From Thalassovita mangrovi (lineage in GTDB: Bacteria; Pseudomonadota; Alphaproteobacteria; Rhodobacterales; Rhodobacteraceae), in NCBI RefSeq assembly GCF_009857745.1, contig NZ_WWEN01000010.1, positions 109,029-173,028 of the forward strand: a stretch of 64,000 bases of DNA, in the 5' to 3' direction. A model generated the notes under the pieces. That model had not been told where the DNA came from. It made no database searches and saw only the letters and a list, made by a program, of their open reading frames with translations. Positions 25,491 to 35,308 of this stretch are shown piece by piece. Numbering within the stretch: position 1 is the stretch's first letter; the number at the start of each line of letters is the position of its first letter. Made by a program: the position numbers and the translations under genes.

Positions 25491-26128
25491 TGACGCTGGA
25501 GCGGATCGAGGCCCGCGCGAATGCGGCGGCGCTGAGCATCTTCGGCGCCCTGCACCCGTCCGGTCTGGACGGGATCGAAACCCTGATCCTGCTGGGACCC
25601 CGCGAACCGGGGTTCTGGACCACCTTCACCGGCAGCCCGGAACACCGTGACGACGCGCCCGACCCGCTGGACCGCTGGTCTAAACGGGTGATCGGCGCGC
25701 TGGCCGGGGAGATCGGCGGCAGCGCCTTCTTCCCCTCCGACGGGCCGCCCTACCCGCCCTTCTTCCGCTGGGCACTGGACAGCGGCCGGGCCTGGCAATC
25801 GCCGGTGCGGCTGCTGGTGCATGACACGGCCGGATTGTTCGCCTCCTATCGCGGCGCCATCGGGCTGGCCGAACGGCTGGACCTGCCGCCCACCCCCGCC
25901 GCTGCGCCCTGCGACAGCTGCAACGACAAATCCTGCCTGTCCGCCTGCCCCGCCGGAGCGCTGACCGGGGACGGCTATGACGTGCCCGCCTGCAAAACCT
26001 TCCTGCAAACCGAGGCTGGGCGCGACTGTTTGACCGGCGGTTGCCTGGTACGCCGCGCTTGCCCGGTTAGCCAGCGCTATGGCAGGCTGCAACAGCAATC
26101 CGCCTTTCACATGAGGGCCTTTCTGTGA
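25490..26128 (+). CDS. QueG-like ferredoxin-domain protein
   Basis: Protein of 212 residues with a cluster-binding region near the C-terminus: PCDSCNDKSCLSACPAGAL followed by CKTFLQTEAGRDCLTGGCLVRRACPVSQ. The first block resembles a 4Fe-4S motif with altered spacing, and the second repeats the CP ending. Similar regions occur in epoxyqueuosine reductase, but the cobalamin-binding N-terminus of QueG is absent. The rest (WTTFTGSPEHRDDAPDPLDRWSK, FPSDGPPYPPF) is conserved-looking but unassigned. Coupled upstream to argB and downstream to sixA (GTGA). Confidence 0.75.
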   Translation: MTLERIEARANAAALSIFGALHPSGLDGIETLILLGPREPGFWTTFTGSPEHRDDAPDPLDRWSKRVIGALAGEIGGSAFFPSDGPPYPPFFRWALDSGRAWQSPVRLLVHDTAGLFASYRGAIGLAERLDLPPTPAAAPCDSCNDKSCLSACPAGALTGDGYDVPACKTFLQTEAGRDCLTGGCLVRRACPVSQRYGRLQQQSAFHMRAFL

Positions 26129-26619
26129 CCCTGCGCCTGATCCTGATGCGCCACGCGAAATCCGACTGGGACGACCCGTCGCTGACCGATCACGCCCGCC
26201 CGCTGAACAAGCGTGGCCGCAAGGCGGCAGAAACGATGGGCGACTGGCTGCGCGACAACCACTACCTGCCCGATCTGGTGTTCAGTTCCGACGCCGCCCG
26301 GACGGTGGAAACCTGTGAACGGCTGGGGCTGAGTGCCGACACCCGGTTCCTGTCGGCGCTCTACCATGCCTCACCGATGGTGATGATGCAGGTGCTGCGG
26401 CAGGGCGGCGCGGCCAAGACGCTGCTGATGGTGGGACACAATCCCGGCATCGCGGAATTCGCCGCCACGCTGGCGGCGAACCCGCCCGCCGATCCCGATT
26501 TCGACCGCTACCCGACCTGCGCCACCACGGTGTTCGACCTGCCCATCGCCGGGTGGCAAGACGCCCTGTTCGGCGACGGGCAGGTGCGCGATTTCATCGT
26601 GCCGCGGCGGCTGGGCTAG
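26125..26619 (+). CDS. sixA: SixA-type phosphohistidine phosphatase
   Basis: Histidine-phosphatase-superfamily protein of 164 residues. The active-site motif LILMRHAKSDWDDPSL starts the protein, the second Arg region is FSSDAARTVET, and LLMVGHNPGIAEFA supplies the second catalytic His. E. coli SixA removes phosphate from His in phosphotransfer proteins such as ArcB or NPr. The start is GTG, overlapping the preceding stop by four bases. Its 3' end overlaps the convergent exporter gene by 26 bp. Confidence 0.88.
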   Translation: MTLRLILMRHAKSDWDDPSLTDHARPLNKRGRKAAETMGDWLRDNHYLPDLVFSSDAARTVETCERLGLSADTRFLSALYHASPMVMMQVLRQGGAAKTLLMVGHNPGIAEFAATLAANPPADPDFDRYPTCATTVFDLPIAGWQDALFGDGQVRDFIVPRRLG

Positions 26620-27481
26620 CGGCGCGCAGGGCCAGCACCCGCTGCGCCCGCTGCCCGGCCCAGACGCTGACCAGAACGATCCCTGCGCCCAGCATCTGCA
26701 GCGCCGACATCGCCTGCCCCAGCACCAGCCAACCCAGCAGGACCGCGCTCAGCGGGCTGAGGAAGCCCAGACCGGTGATCGCCGCCGGGCCCAGCTTGGC
26801 GATGCCGCGGAACCACAGGTAATAGGTCGCCGCCGCCCCGATCACGCTGAGCCAGCCGATGCCGATCGCGGCGTTCAGGTCGGGGCGCGGGAACCCGGGT
26901 TCCAGCCACAGCGCCAGCGGCAGCAGCAGCAACCCGCCAGCGGTCAGTTGCCAGGCGGCGAAAGTCACCGGCGGAACCGGGGGCTGCCATTTGCGGGTCA
27001 GCACCACGCCCGCCGCCATCGACGCCGCCCCGATCAGCGCCGCGATCACGCCGAAGGGATCGAGCTGCGCACCGGGACCGAGGATCAGCAGCGCCACGCC
27101 CAGCATGCCAGTGATCGCAGACCACACCGCCATGCCCGGGATCTGGCTGCCCAGCAGCAGATGCGCCAGCCCCAGTACGATCAGCGGCTGCACCGCGCCC
27201 AGCGTGGCGGCGACGCCACCCGGCAACAGGTAAGCGGCCGCAAACAGCGCCGCCCAAAAGATCGAAAAATTCAGCGCCCCCAGCACCAGCAGGCGGCCAA
27301 TCCAATCCCGCCCCGGCAGGTGCCGCACCAGCGCCAGCAGGATCAGCCCCGCCAGCAGCGCGCGCAGCATGGCGACGGTCAGCGGGAAGCCATCGGGAAG
27401 AAGTTCAGTGGTGACGATATAGCTGCTGCCCCAGATCAGGGGCGCAAGGCCGGTCAGGGCCAAGTCTGTTTGTCGTGACAT
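26594..27481 (-). CDS. EamA/DMT-family exporter
   Basis: Ten-helix inner-membrane transporter of 295 residues, built from two EamA repeats (GSSYIVTTELLPDGFPLTVAMLRALLAGL and, in the second half, LTRKWQPPVPPVTFAAWQLTAGGLLLLPLAL). Members export metabolites or drugs; the substrate is unknown. It is divergent from a MarR regulator, and the intergenic region carries two identical palindromes, so expression is very likely under that regulator. Confidence 0.88.
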   Translation of the reverse strand: MSRQTDLALTGLAPLIWGSSYIVTTELLPDGFPLTVAMLRALLAGLILLALVRHLPGRDWIGRLLVLGALNFSIFWAALFAAAYLLPGGVAATLGAVQPLIVLGLAHLLLGSQIPGMAVWSAITGMLGVALLILGPGAQLDPFGVIAALIGAASMAAGVVLTRKWQPPVPPVTFAAWQLTAGGLLLLPLALWLEPGFPRPDLNAAIGIGWLSVIGAAATYYLWFRGIAKLGPAAITGLGFLSPLSAVLLGWLVLGQAMSALQMLGAGIVLVSVWAGQRAQRVLALRAASPAAAAR

Positions 27482-27502
27482 GTCGATGTCTCCTTGTGCC
27501 TT

Positions 27503-27548
27503 TTATCTTGACGTCAAGGTATTTCAAAAAGTCTTGACGTCAAGATAA
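27503..27548. promoter_or_regulatory. MarR operators between exporter and regulator genes
   Basis: Two copies of the perfect palindrome CTTGACGTCAAG at 27507-27518 and 27533-27544, centres 26 bp apart. The flanks mirror each other too: TTATCTTGACGTCAAG facing CTTGACGTCAAGATAA. This suggests two dimers covering back-to-back promoters. Confidence 0.82.
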
Positions 27549-27569
27549 ATTCCGGGAAAACTGCTAACC

Positions 27570-28064
27570 ATGGATCATGTCGACAGAATTCTGGCCCAGT
27601 GGCAGGCCGAACGCCCGGATCTGCAACTGCGCCCGATGGGGCTGCTCGGGCGAATCAAGCGGCTCGGGGCGCATCTCGGCCAAGGGATGGAGCGGGTTTT
27701 CGCGGCCCACGGGCTGAACGCGGCCAGCTTCGACGTGCTGGCCACGTTGCGCCGTTCGGGCGCGCCCTACGCGCTGACGCCGTCGCAATTGATGGACTGG
27801 ACGATGGTGACCTCGGGCACGATGACCAACCGGCTCGACCGGCTGGAAGCCAAGGGGCTGATCAGGCGCGTGCGCTCGGATCGCGACGCGCGCAGCGTGA
27901 CGGTGCAGCTGACCGATGAGGGTTTTGCCCTGATCGACGCCTGCGTCACCGAACATGTCGCCAATCAGCACCGTCTGGCCGACGCGCTGAGCGAAACGGA
28001 ACAGGCCGAGCTGGACCGGCTGCTGAGCAAGTGGCTGGCCGGGTTCGAGCCCCCCGAGGATTGA
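27570..28064 (+). CDS. MarR-family transcriptional regulator
   Basis: Regulator of 164 residues. The winged helix is YALTPSQLMDWTMVTSGTMTNRLDRLEAKGLIRRVRSDRDARSVTVQLTDEG, with recognition helix SGTMTNRLDRLEAKG and wing SDRDARS. Dimerisation helices flank it. It starts 22 bases after the second operator palindrome and is divergent from the EamA exporter, a common repressor/efflux arrangement. The ligand is probably a substrate of the exporter, but this is inference. Confidence 0.92.
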   Translation: MDHVDRILAQWQAERPDLQLRPMGLLGRIKRLGAHLGQGMERVFAAHGLNAASFDVLATLRRSGAPYALTPSQLMDWTMVTSGTMTNRLDRLEAKGLIRRVRSDRDARSVTVQLTDEGFALIDACVTEHVANQHRLADALSETEQAELDRLLSKWLAGFEPPED

Positions 28065-28082
28065 GACGCGGCCAAAGAAAAA

Positions 28083-28131
28083 GGCGCGCCCCAGCGAGGC
28101 GCGCCCGGATGGGGGCGACGAGCGCCCCCCC
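28083..28131 (-). terminator. Terminator of the bzt operon
   Basis: Stem GGCGCGCC-N7-GGCGCGCC, with TTTTTC following on the minus strand; a second hairpin, GGGGGCG / CGCCCCCC, lies closer to the bztD stop. The convergent MarR gene may also use it. Confidence 0.7.
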
Positions 28132-28143
28132 ATTTCATAAAGC

Positions 28144-28935
<792 letters not shown>

Positions 28936-28946
28936 AGGTGATCTCC

Positions 28947-30248
28947 TTAACGATGGTCAGTTCTGAGCTTGCGCTCGAGATACATGGAATAGCGGGACAT
29001 GGAGAAACAGAAGACGAAGAACATCAGGGCGATGAAGCCGTAGAGTTCCCAGACGACCCCGTTCCAATCGGCGTCCGCGCGGATGGCGTTCGACAGGCCC
29101 AGCGGGTCCAGCAGGCCGATCACCGACACCAGCGTGGTGTCCTTGAACAGCCCGATGAAGGTGGACACGATGCCGGGGATCGAGATTTTCAGAGCCTGCG
29201 GCATGATGATCAACCGCTGCGACTGCCAGTAGTTCAGGCCCAGCGAATCGGCGCCCTCGTACTGGCCCTTCGGCAGCGCGGCCAGGCCGCCGCGGATCAC
29301 CTCGGCCATATAGGCCGACGAGAACAGCGTCGCCATGATGATCACCCGCATGATGATGTCGAAATTCGTGCCCGGCGGCATGAAGATGTTCAGCAGCGTC
29401 GAAGCCACGAACAGCAGCGTGATCAGCGGCACGCCCCGGATGAATTCGATGAAGCCGACGCAAAGCGCCTTCACGATCAACAGGTCAGACTGACGCCCCA
29501 GGGCCAGGACGATGCCGATGGGCAGCGAACAGGCGATGGCGACGACGCCGATGGTAATCGACAGCATCATGCCGCCGAAGTTCCGGCTATCGACAGGTTC
29601 GACCCCGATGGGCAGGATGCCTGCCAGGCCGCCCGATACCGGACCGGCCAGAAACAGCCACCAGATCAGCGCGGCAACCACCGCCGCGATCACCGCCGCC
29701 AGGCTGCCCGCCGCCTGATCCACCGCCTTGTAGACAAAATAGCCGATGGCGAACCCGGCCGCCGCCGCAAGCGGTCCCCAGATCGTGCCGCCCCACAGCA
29801 GGAACGGCATGATGAACGGATAGGCTGCGGTCAGGTAGATCAGCTTGCCAGACACCTTGTCGGCAAACAGCACCGGCGCCAGCGCCACTGCCAGCAGGAT
29901 GAAGGCCAGGATCGGCCGCCAGTAGGATTCCGGCGGGTAGAAGCCGAAGATCAGCTGCACCCAGCGGTCGCGGATCACGCCCCAGCATGCGCCGTGGCCT
30001 TCATGGCCCAGGGCTGCACCGATTTCGCGGCATTCGTTCAGCGACGTCGCGCTCCAGGTGGGCGACCAGGCCCAGCCCAGGATCGATCCCACGACGTAGA
30101 AGATGAACAGGCCCGAAACCACGCTCAGGACCGAATTGAACCAGCCCGAAAACAGGTTTTCGCGCATCCAGCCGATGACGCCGACGGAACTTGCCGGCGG
30201 TTCCTGCTGGGGCAGCATTTCAGTGCGGACAAAGGAAATATCGCTCAT
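28947..30248 (-). CDS. bztC: Glutamate/aspartate-type ABC transporter permease BztC
   Basis: Inner-membrane permease of 433 residues, one half of the BztB/BztC heterodimer. It is longer than usual polar amino acid permeases because of an N-terminal part with several helices and a loop (about 30-190), as known for Bzt/AapM. The transport domain has [16 protein letters not shown] and the EAA loop [28 protein letters not shown]. One base separates it from bztB, so they are translated together. Confidence 0.95.
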   Translation of the reverse strand: MSDISFVRTEMLPQQEPPASSVGVIGWMRENLFSGWFNSVLSVVSGLFIFYVVGSILGWAWSPTWSATSLNECREIGAALGHEGHGACWGVIRDRWVQLIFGFYPPESYWRPILAFILLAVALAPVLFADKVSGKLIYLTAAYPFIMPFLLWGGTIWGPLAAAAGFAIGYFVYKAVDQAAGSLAAVIAAVVAALIWWLFLAGPVSGGLAGILPIGVEPVDSRNFGGMMLSITIGVVAIACSLPIGIVLALGRQSDLLIVKALCVGFIEFIRGVPLITLLFVASTLLNIFMPPGTNFDIIMRVIIMATLFSSAYMAEVIRGGLAALPKGQYEGADSLGLNYWQSQRLIIMPQALKISIPGIVSTFIGLFKDTTLVSVIGLLDPLGLSNAIRADADWNGVVWELYGFIALMFFVFCFSMSRYSMYLERKLRTDHR

Positions 30249-30249
30249 C

Positions 30250-31518
30250 TTACCGCTCCACCAGTTTCACACGATTGTTGTACCAGTTCATCACCACCGA
30301 GATGCCCAGGCTGATCGCCAGGTAAATCATCATGCCCAGCAGAACCGTTTCCAGCTCGCGGCCGGTCTGGTTCAGGGTGATGCCCATCAGGGTGCCCGTC
30401 AGGTCCATGTAGCCCACGGCGATGGCCAGCGACGAGTTCTTGGTCAGGTTCAGGTACTGCGAAATCAGCGGCGGGATGATCACCCGCAGCGCCTGCGGCA
30501 GGATCACCAGGCTCATGATCCGGTTCGACCGGAGGCCCAACGCTGCCGCCGCTTCGGTCTGGCCCTTGGAAATGGCCAGGATGCCGGCGCGCACGTTTTC
30601 CGCGATGAAGGCCGCGGTATAAAGCGACAGGGCCAGCCACAGCGCGATCAGCGAATTGCGCATATGGGTGCCGCCGGTGAAGTTGAACCCTTTCAGATGC
30701 GGATAGCCCAGGTGGAAACCCAGGGCGACCAGCACCGCCAGGACCGGCACCGCGACGGCGCCCAGGCTCAGATACCAGGTGGTCGGCCGGTCGCCGGTCG
30801 CTTCCTGGATACGGTCGGCGCGGGTCTTGATCTTGTGCCGCACGAACAGGCCCAGCCCAAGCGCGACCAGGAAGGCGATCAGATCGAGCGAGATATCGAA
30901 GCGGAAGCTCGAGTCGCCGAACAGGGGAACATTACCCAGGCTGCGCGAAAACAGCGGTTCGGGCACATAGACGCCGCGATTGGTAAACGCCACCGTGTCG
31001 AACAGCTTCATCGTCGCTTCGGGATTTTCGCCCCGGAACGCCTTGGGCGCGGGCAATGTTTCGATCAGGATCGCCATCGAAAAGACGATCCACAACAGGA
31101 CCGGCACGTTGCGGAAGGTTTCCACATAAATCGTCATCAGCTTGGCGATCAGCCAGTTCTTGGACAGCCGCAGCACGCCGATGATCACGCCCAGCACGGT
31201 CGCCGTGACGCAGCCCATCACCGCCACCAGAAGGGTGTTCAGCAGGCCGACGACAGCGGCGCGCAGATGGGTGTTCTGGTTGTTGTAATCGACCAGGCGC
31301 TGGTTGATGTCATAGCCGGCAGGTTCGCCGAGGAAGCGGAAGCTGGGTTCTTTGCCCAGGTCCTGCAGGTTTTGCGCGGTATTGCTGACCAGCCAGCCGA
31401 TCAGAATCATGAACCCGATCATGGCGACGACCTGGATGGTCATCGACCGGTACCGGGTGTCGTAAATCAGCATAGATAGCCGGAACGACTCCTTGGGAGG
31501 GTCGGTGAGTGTTGTCAT
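30250..31518 (-). CDS. bztB: Glutamate/aspartate-type ABC transporter permease BztB
   Basis: Inner-membrane permease of 422 residues, the second half of the Bzt channel. The N-terminal helix near residues 26-46 is followed by a periplasmic region (NTAQNLQDLGKEPSFRFLGEPAGYDI) typical of BztB/AapQ. The transport domain contains YVETFRNVPVLLWI and the EAA loop ENVRAGILAISKGQTEAAAALGLRSNR, which docks on BztD. It starts 124 bases after the bztA stop, the gap being filled by a strong hairpin. Confidence 0.95.
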   Translation of the reverse strand: MTTLTDPPKESFRLSMLIYDTRYRSMTIQVVAMIGFMILIGWLVSNTAQNLQDLGKEPSFRFLGEPAGYDINQRLVDYNNQNTHLRAAVVGLLNTLLVAVMGCVTATVLGVIIGVLRLSKNWLIAKLMTIYVETFRNVPVLLWIVFSMAILIETLPAPKAFRGENPEATMKLFDTVAFTNRGVYVPEPLFSRSLGNVPLFGDSSFRFDISLDLIAFLVALGLGLFVRHKIKTRADRIQEATGDRPTTWYLSLGAVAVPVLAVLVALGFHLGYPHLKGFNFTGGTHMRNSLIALWLALSLYTAAFIAENVRAGILAISKGQTEAAAALGLRSNRIMSLVILPQALRVIIPPLISQYLNLTKNSSLAIAVGYMDLTGTLMGITLNQTGRELETVLLGMMIYLAISLGISVVMNWYNNRVKLVER

Positions 31519-31602
31519 CTGGGATGTTCCCCGTCTTTTCGACCTTATTTTTTTAATGGCCTCTGGGGCCGGTGGTCGACTTATTCAGACTGTAAAAATT
31601 GT

Positions 31603-31630
31603 GAAGGGCGCGGTTTGCGCCGCGCCCTTC
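31603..31630 (-). terminator. Intercistronic hairpin between bztA and bztB
   Basis: 11-bp perfect stem GAAGGGCGCGG / CCGCGCCCTTC with a six-base loop, 12 bases after the bztA stop, followed on the minus strand by ACAATTTTTAC. It could act as a partial terminator or protect the bztA mRNA 3' end, making binding protein more abundant than permeases. Confidence 0.7.
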
Positions 31631-31642
31631 TGTGTCCGCGTA

Positions 31643-32659
31643 TTAGCGGAACGGCGGAGTGTACAGCAGGCCGCCATCGGTCCACTGCGCGTTCAGACCG
31701 CGCGCCAGGCCGATCGGGGTGGCTTCGCCGATGTTCTTTTCGAACAGTTCGCCGTAGTTGCCGCCCGCCAGGATCGCGCGCTTGGCCCAATCCTTGTCCA
31801 GACCCAGCATTTCGCCCAGGGTGCCTTCGGTGCCCAGGATACGGTTGATTTCCGGGTTGTTGGTGCCTTTCGACAGTTCCTCGATATTGGCCGAGGTGAT
31901 GCCCAGCTCTTCAGCCGCGATCAGCGCGTTCAGAGACCAGCGCGCAATGTCGCCCCACTCTGCGTCGCCGTGACGGACCAGCGGGCCCAGCGGCTCTTTC
32001 GAGATGATTTCGGGCAGAACCACGTAGTCGCCCGGGTTTTCGAAGGTCGCGCGGGTCGCGGCCAGACCGGAAGCGTCGGTGGTGTAGACGTCGCAGGCGC
32101 CAGCCAGGAACTGCTGCTGCGCTTCGGCGTTGGTTTCGATCGGAACCGGCTCATAGCTGATGTTGTTCGCGCGGAAGAAGTCCGCCAGGTTCAGCTCGGT
32201 GGTGGTGCCGGTCTGGATACAAACGGTCGCGCCGTCCAGTTCCTTGGCCGACGAAACGCCCAGTTCCTTGGGAACCATGAAGCCCTGACCGTCATAGTAG
32301 TTCACACCGACGAATTCGAACTTCAGGTCGACATCGCGCGAGAAGGTCCAGGTGGTGTTACGTGCCAGCAGGTCCACTTCGCCCGACGCCAGCGCGGTGA
32401 AGCGGGTCTTGCCGGTGGTGGGAACGAATTCAACGGCTTCCGGGTCGCCCAGAACGGCGGCGGCGACAGCACGGCAAACGCCGACGTCAAAGCCTTCCCA
32501 GTGGCCGTTCGCGTCAGGCGCAGCGAAGCCGACGAGACCGGTGGTCACACCGCAGTTCAGCTTGCCGCGTGCTTTGACGTCGTCGAGGGTCCCGGCTGCT
32601 GCTGCACCGGCTGCCAGCCCGGCAACGGTCAGCGCGCCAAGAAATACGGATTTTTTCAT
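31643..32659 (-). CDS. bztA: Glutamate/aspartate-type ABC transporter substrate-binding protein
   Basis: Periplasmic binding protein of 338 residues that delivers acidic amino acids and their amides to BztBC. Signal peptide MKKSVFLGALTVAGLAAGAAAA ends near residue 22. The mature part begins GTLDDVKARGKLNCGVTTGLVGFA and contains FDVGVCRAVAAAVLGD and ASGEVDLLARNTTWTFSRD, typical of the AapJ/BztA group. The start at 32659 gives the intact signal peptide; upstream in-frame codons to 32803 are non-coding. First gene of the operon; I could not find a convincing sigma-70 promoter. Confidence 0.95.
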   Translation of the reverse strand: MKKSVFLGALTVAGLAAGAAAAGTLDDVKARGKLNCGVTTGLVGFAAPDANGHWEGFDVGVCRAVAAAVLGDPEAVEFVPTTGKTRFTALASGEVDLLARNTTWTFSRDVDLKFEFVGVNYYDGQGFMVPKELGVSSAKELDGATVCIQTGTTTELNLADFFRANNISYEPVPIETNAEAQQQFLAGACDVYTTDASGLAATRATFENPGDYVVLPEIISKEPLGPLVRHGDAEWGDIARWSLNALIAAEELGITSANIEELSKGTNNPEINRILGTEGTLGEMLGLDKDWAKRAILAGGNYGELFEKNIGEATPIGLARGLNAQWTDGGLLYTPPFR

Positions 32660-32877
32660 GTTTACCTCTTCCTGATTTTCCACCCTGTGACTGGGCGTTT
32701 TTTCCGGTCCCTTCGTGGAACCGCGAACGAAAATGACGGGTTTTACCCCGACAATGACAAAACTTTGGGCGAAATAATCTCGAAAGGTCAAGTCACAGAT
32801 CACGAAAAGAGATAGGTCAGAAAGGTTTCCCTTGGGTAAACCTGGACCTCATTGGCGGCGAATCGGGCAGATCGAGA

Positions 32878-33585
32878 TTATCCGCAAAGATCGTAGAAAC
32901 GCTTCGCGTGAATGAACTCCCGGCGCTTGAATTCGGCCTGCTCCGCGGCCTCTTCGTCGACGCCCCATTGTTCAGCCTGCCAAGCCTCATCTACCCGCGA
33001 AACCTGCCAAATCCTATCAATATCGGCATAGTCGCGCGCCGCCGCGAAAGCCAGGATCAGAGACCCGGAAATGCCGACCAGATCGTGGAAAGCCGCGAGC
33101 CGGAAATCGTCCATCTCGCGTACCATTTGTCGCAGTGGGATGAGGGCGGATTCGCTCTGGGCGATGTGCATCACGCCCGCGCCGGTCTGCAACCGGGCGC
33201 CCAGATTTTCAGCAGCCCAGTCCAGCACCGGGTCCCAGGCCTCTTCCTGCCGGGTGATCAGTTCCTGCGGCGATGTCGCCCGGTAACACAGCAGATCGGT
33301 ATCGCCGTATTCGGCCAGCATATCGGCCACTTCGTCATGCTGCACCGCCACCTTGTCGAGCGCCGAATTCGACGTCCGGGTGAAGGGCATCCCGGAAGGA
33401 TCGATCTCGCCTTCCTGCGCGTTCCATTCGGCGGCGACTTCGCGGGCCAGTTCCAGCGTCGGCAGCACCACCAGCGTCTTGGCCGGGGTCCGCACCGGGC
33501 GGCCGTCCAGCTCGACCCGCCAGCCGCTATCGGTCTCGGCCGGCTTGGCTTCTTTCCAGAACCGTTTCGCCTTGAGAATGCTCAT
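32878..33585 (-). CDS. ATP12-family F1-ATPase assembly chaperone
   Basis: Protein of 235 residues related to mitochondrial Atp12, which binds the F1 alpha subunit during assembly. Family blocks are RFWKEAKPAETDSGWRVELDGRPVRTPAK, EVAAEWNAQEGEIDPSGMPFTRTSNSALDKV and YGDTDLLCYRATSPQELITRQEEAWDPVLDW. The family is confined largely to alphaproteobacteria and mitochondria. Its ATG overlaps the HAD gene stop by four bases (ATGA). Last gene in the crcB-rluC-HAD-atp12 run. Confidence 0.93.
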   Translation of the reverse strand: MSILKAKRFWKEAKPAETDSGWRVELDGRPVRTPAKTLVVLPTLELAREVAAEWNAQEGEIDPSGMPFTRTSNSALDKVAVQHDEVADMLAEYGDTDLLCYRATSPQELITRQEEAWDPVLDWAAENLGARLQTGAGVMHIAQSESALIPLRQMVREMDDFRLAAFHDLVGISGSLILAFAAARDYADIDRIWQVSRVDEAWQAEQWGVDEEAAEQAEFKRREFIHAKRFYDLCG

Positions 33586-34265
33586 CTTTCGCTCTCCCAG
33601 ATTCGGTCAATCGCGCCGGGCAGGTCGCGGAAATCGTGGATCACCGCATCGGCATGCGGTTCCAGGTCTTCAGGCTTGTGATAGCCCCAGCCGACGCCCA
33701 ATGCCCGCACTCCGGCAGCGCGGGCCATCTGCATGTCGAAACTGGTATCGCCGATCATCACCGCGTTTTCCGGCGCCACGCCGGTTTCCGACAGCGCCGC
33801 CAGCACCATCGCGGGGTGCGGTTTCGACGGGTGGTGATCCGACACCTGCTGGGTCAGGAACATCTTCGTCATCCCGTGCCCGGCCAGCAGCGCGTCGAGC
33901 CCCCGGCGCGATTTGCCCGTCGCCACGCCCAGCAGGTAGTGATCGATGGTGGCCAGCTGATCCAGCACGTCGCGCGCATAAGGGTAAAGCGGCGAGCTTT
34001 TCTGCGATCCCTGCGCCGCGCGCAGTTCCATGTAAGCAGCCTTGTAGCCGGCGACCATGCGGTCATAGGCGGATGCGTCCAGCCCCGGCGCCAATTGCGG
34101 GATCGCCACCTCCAGCGACAGCCCGACGATGGACAGCGTCGCCTCGCGCGTGGGCGCTTCCAGCCCCTCGCCCTCAAACGCGCGGGTCATCGAGGCGACG
34201 ATATCGCCCTGGCTGTCCACCAGCGTGCCGTCGACATCGAACAGGATCAGGCGCAACTCGCTCAC
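33582..34265 (-). CDS. HAD-family hydrolase (phosphoglycolate phosphatase-like)
   Basis: Phosphatase-type HAD protein of 227 residues. Motif I is FDVDGTLVDSQ, motif II is GVATGKSRRG, motif III has the Lys in SKPHPAMVL and motif IV is MIGDTSFDMQMA. An alpha-helical C1 cap sits between motifs I and II (residues 15-85). The substrate is unsure: phosphoglycolate and other small phosphoesters are possible. The start is GTG, overlapping the pseudouridine synthase stop by four bases (GTGA). Confidence 0.9.
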   Translation of the reverse strand: MSELRLILFDVDGTLVDSQGDIVASMTRAFEGEGLEAPTREATLSIVGLSLEVAIPQLAPGLDASAYDRMVAGYKAAYMELRAAQGSQKSSPLYPYARDVLDQLATIDHYLLGVATGKSRRGLDALLAGHGMTKMFLTQQVSDHHPSKPHPAMVLAALSETGVAPENAVMIGDTSFDMQMARAAGVRALGVGWGYHKPEDLEPHADAVIHDFRDLPGAIDRIWESER

Positions 34266-35308
34266 TGCAGTTCCTCGAACGGGTCCTCGGCGGCCAGGTC
34301 CTCGGTCCAGCCGAACGTGTCCCAGCTGTGTTTCATGTGTTCCGGCAAAGGCGCGGTGACGGTGACGGATTTCTTCGTCACCGGGTGCAGGAAGGTCATG
34401 CTGCGCGCGTGCAAGTGCAGCTTCTTGCTGATCATCCCGCCCAGTTGCGCGCCCCAGCCGTCGCCCAGGTTTTCCTGGCCCGACCCGCCATATTTGCCGT
34501 CGCCGATGATCGGATGGCCAATCTCGGCCATATGCGCGCGCAGCTGGTGAGTACGCCCGGTCAGCGGTTCCATCGCCACCCAGGACGCCCGCCCGGCCAC
34601 CCGGTAAAGCGTGGCGTAAAGCGTATGGGCGCGTTTCGCGCCGGGCGTCTTGTCGATCTCGCGCGGATGCACGCAGATCATCTTTTCACCCTCGCCCTTG
34701 GCGCCGTGCCCCGGCGCCTTGACCAGCCCGTACTTGATTTCGCCCAGGTAAGGCGTCGGCACACCGGCGACCAGCGCCCAGTAGATCTTGCGCGTCTGCT
34801 TGTGCCGGATCGCCGCCGTCAGCGCCTGCGCCACCGCGCGGGTGCGTGCCAGCAGCAAAACGCCCGACGTGTCCTTGTCGAGCCGGTGCACCAGCCGCGG
34901 CTTTTCGTCGAAGCCGAATTTCAGCGCCTCGGCCAAACCGTCCACATGGCGGGTCTGCTTGCTGCCGCCCTGGGTCGGCAGACCGGCGGGCTTGTTGATC
35001 GCGATGATGTAATCGTCGCGATAGATGACGCAGGACTGGATCATCTTCGCATCGGCATCCGACACTTTGGGTTTCGGCGCGGCTTTCGGCGCCTCGCCCG
35101 CTTCGGGCAGCGGCGGGATGCGCACCTGCTGACCGGCCTCAAGCCGGGTCGAGGCCTTCACCCGCCCGCCATCGACGCGCAATTCGCCCTTGCGGCACAT
35201 CTTTTCGATCCGGCCCTGTGCCAGCTGCGGGAACATCCGCTTCAGCCAGCGGTCCAGCCGCTGATCGCCGTCATCCGGTCCGACCGGGATCACCTGTACA
35301 CTGCTCAT
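34262..35308 (-). CDS. RluA-family pseudouridine synthase (RluC-like)
   Basis: Isomerises uridines in RNA, probably 23S rRNA. It has 348 residues. An N-terminal S4 RNA-binding domain (DQRLDRWLKRMFPQLAQGRIEKMCRKGELRVDGGRV) precedes the catalytic domain with the Asp in LVHRLDKDTSGVLLLAR, and LTGRTHQLRAHMAEIGHPIIGDGKYGG completes the signature. The S4 domain and sequence favour RluC over RluA, but the target site cannot be fixed. The ATG at 35308 overlaps the crcB stop. Confidence 0.92.
   Translation of the reverse strand: MSSVQVIPVGPDDGDQRLDRWLKRMFPQLAQGRIEKMCRKGELRVDGGRVKASTRLEAGQQVRIPPLPEAGEAPKAAPKPKVSDADAKMIQSCVIYRDDYIIAINKPAGLPTQGGSKQTRHVDGLAEALKFGFDEKPRLVHRLDKDTSGVLLLARTRAVAQALTAAIRHKQTRKIYWALVAGVPTPYLGEIKYGLVKAPGHGAKGEGEKMICVHPREIDKTPGAKRAHTLYATLYRVAGRASWVAMEPLTGRTHQLRAHMAEIGHPIIGDGKYGGSGQENLGDGWGAQLGGMISKKLHLHARSMTFLHPVTKKSVTVTAPLPEHMKHSWDTFGWTEDLAAEDPFEELQ

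Noticed and set aside
28938-30314. Long plus-strand frames opposite bztB and bztC
   Set aside because: Composition dominated by R, D, H and Q and no ribosome sites; the permeases on the other strand are certain.
32660-32820. bztA promoter candidates
   Set aside because: Several TTGACC/TTGTCA hexamers are present, but none has an acceptable -10 at 16-18 bp; sigma-54 GG/GC spacing was also not found.
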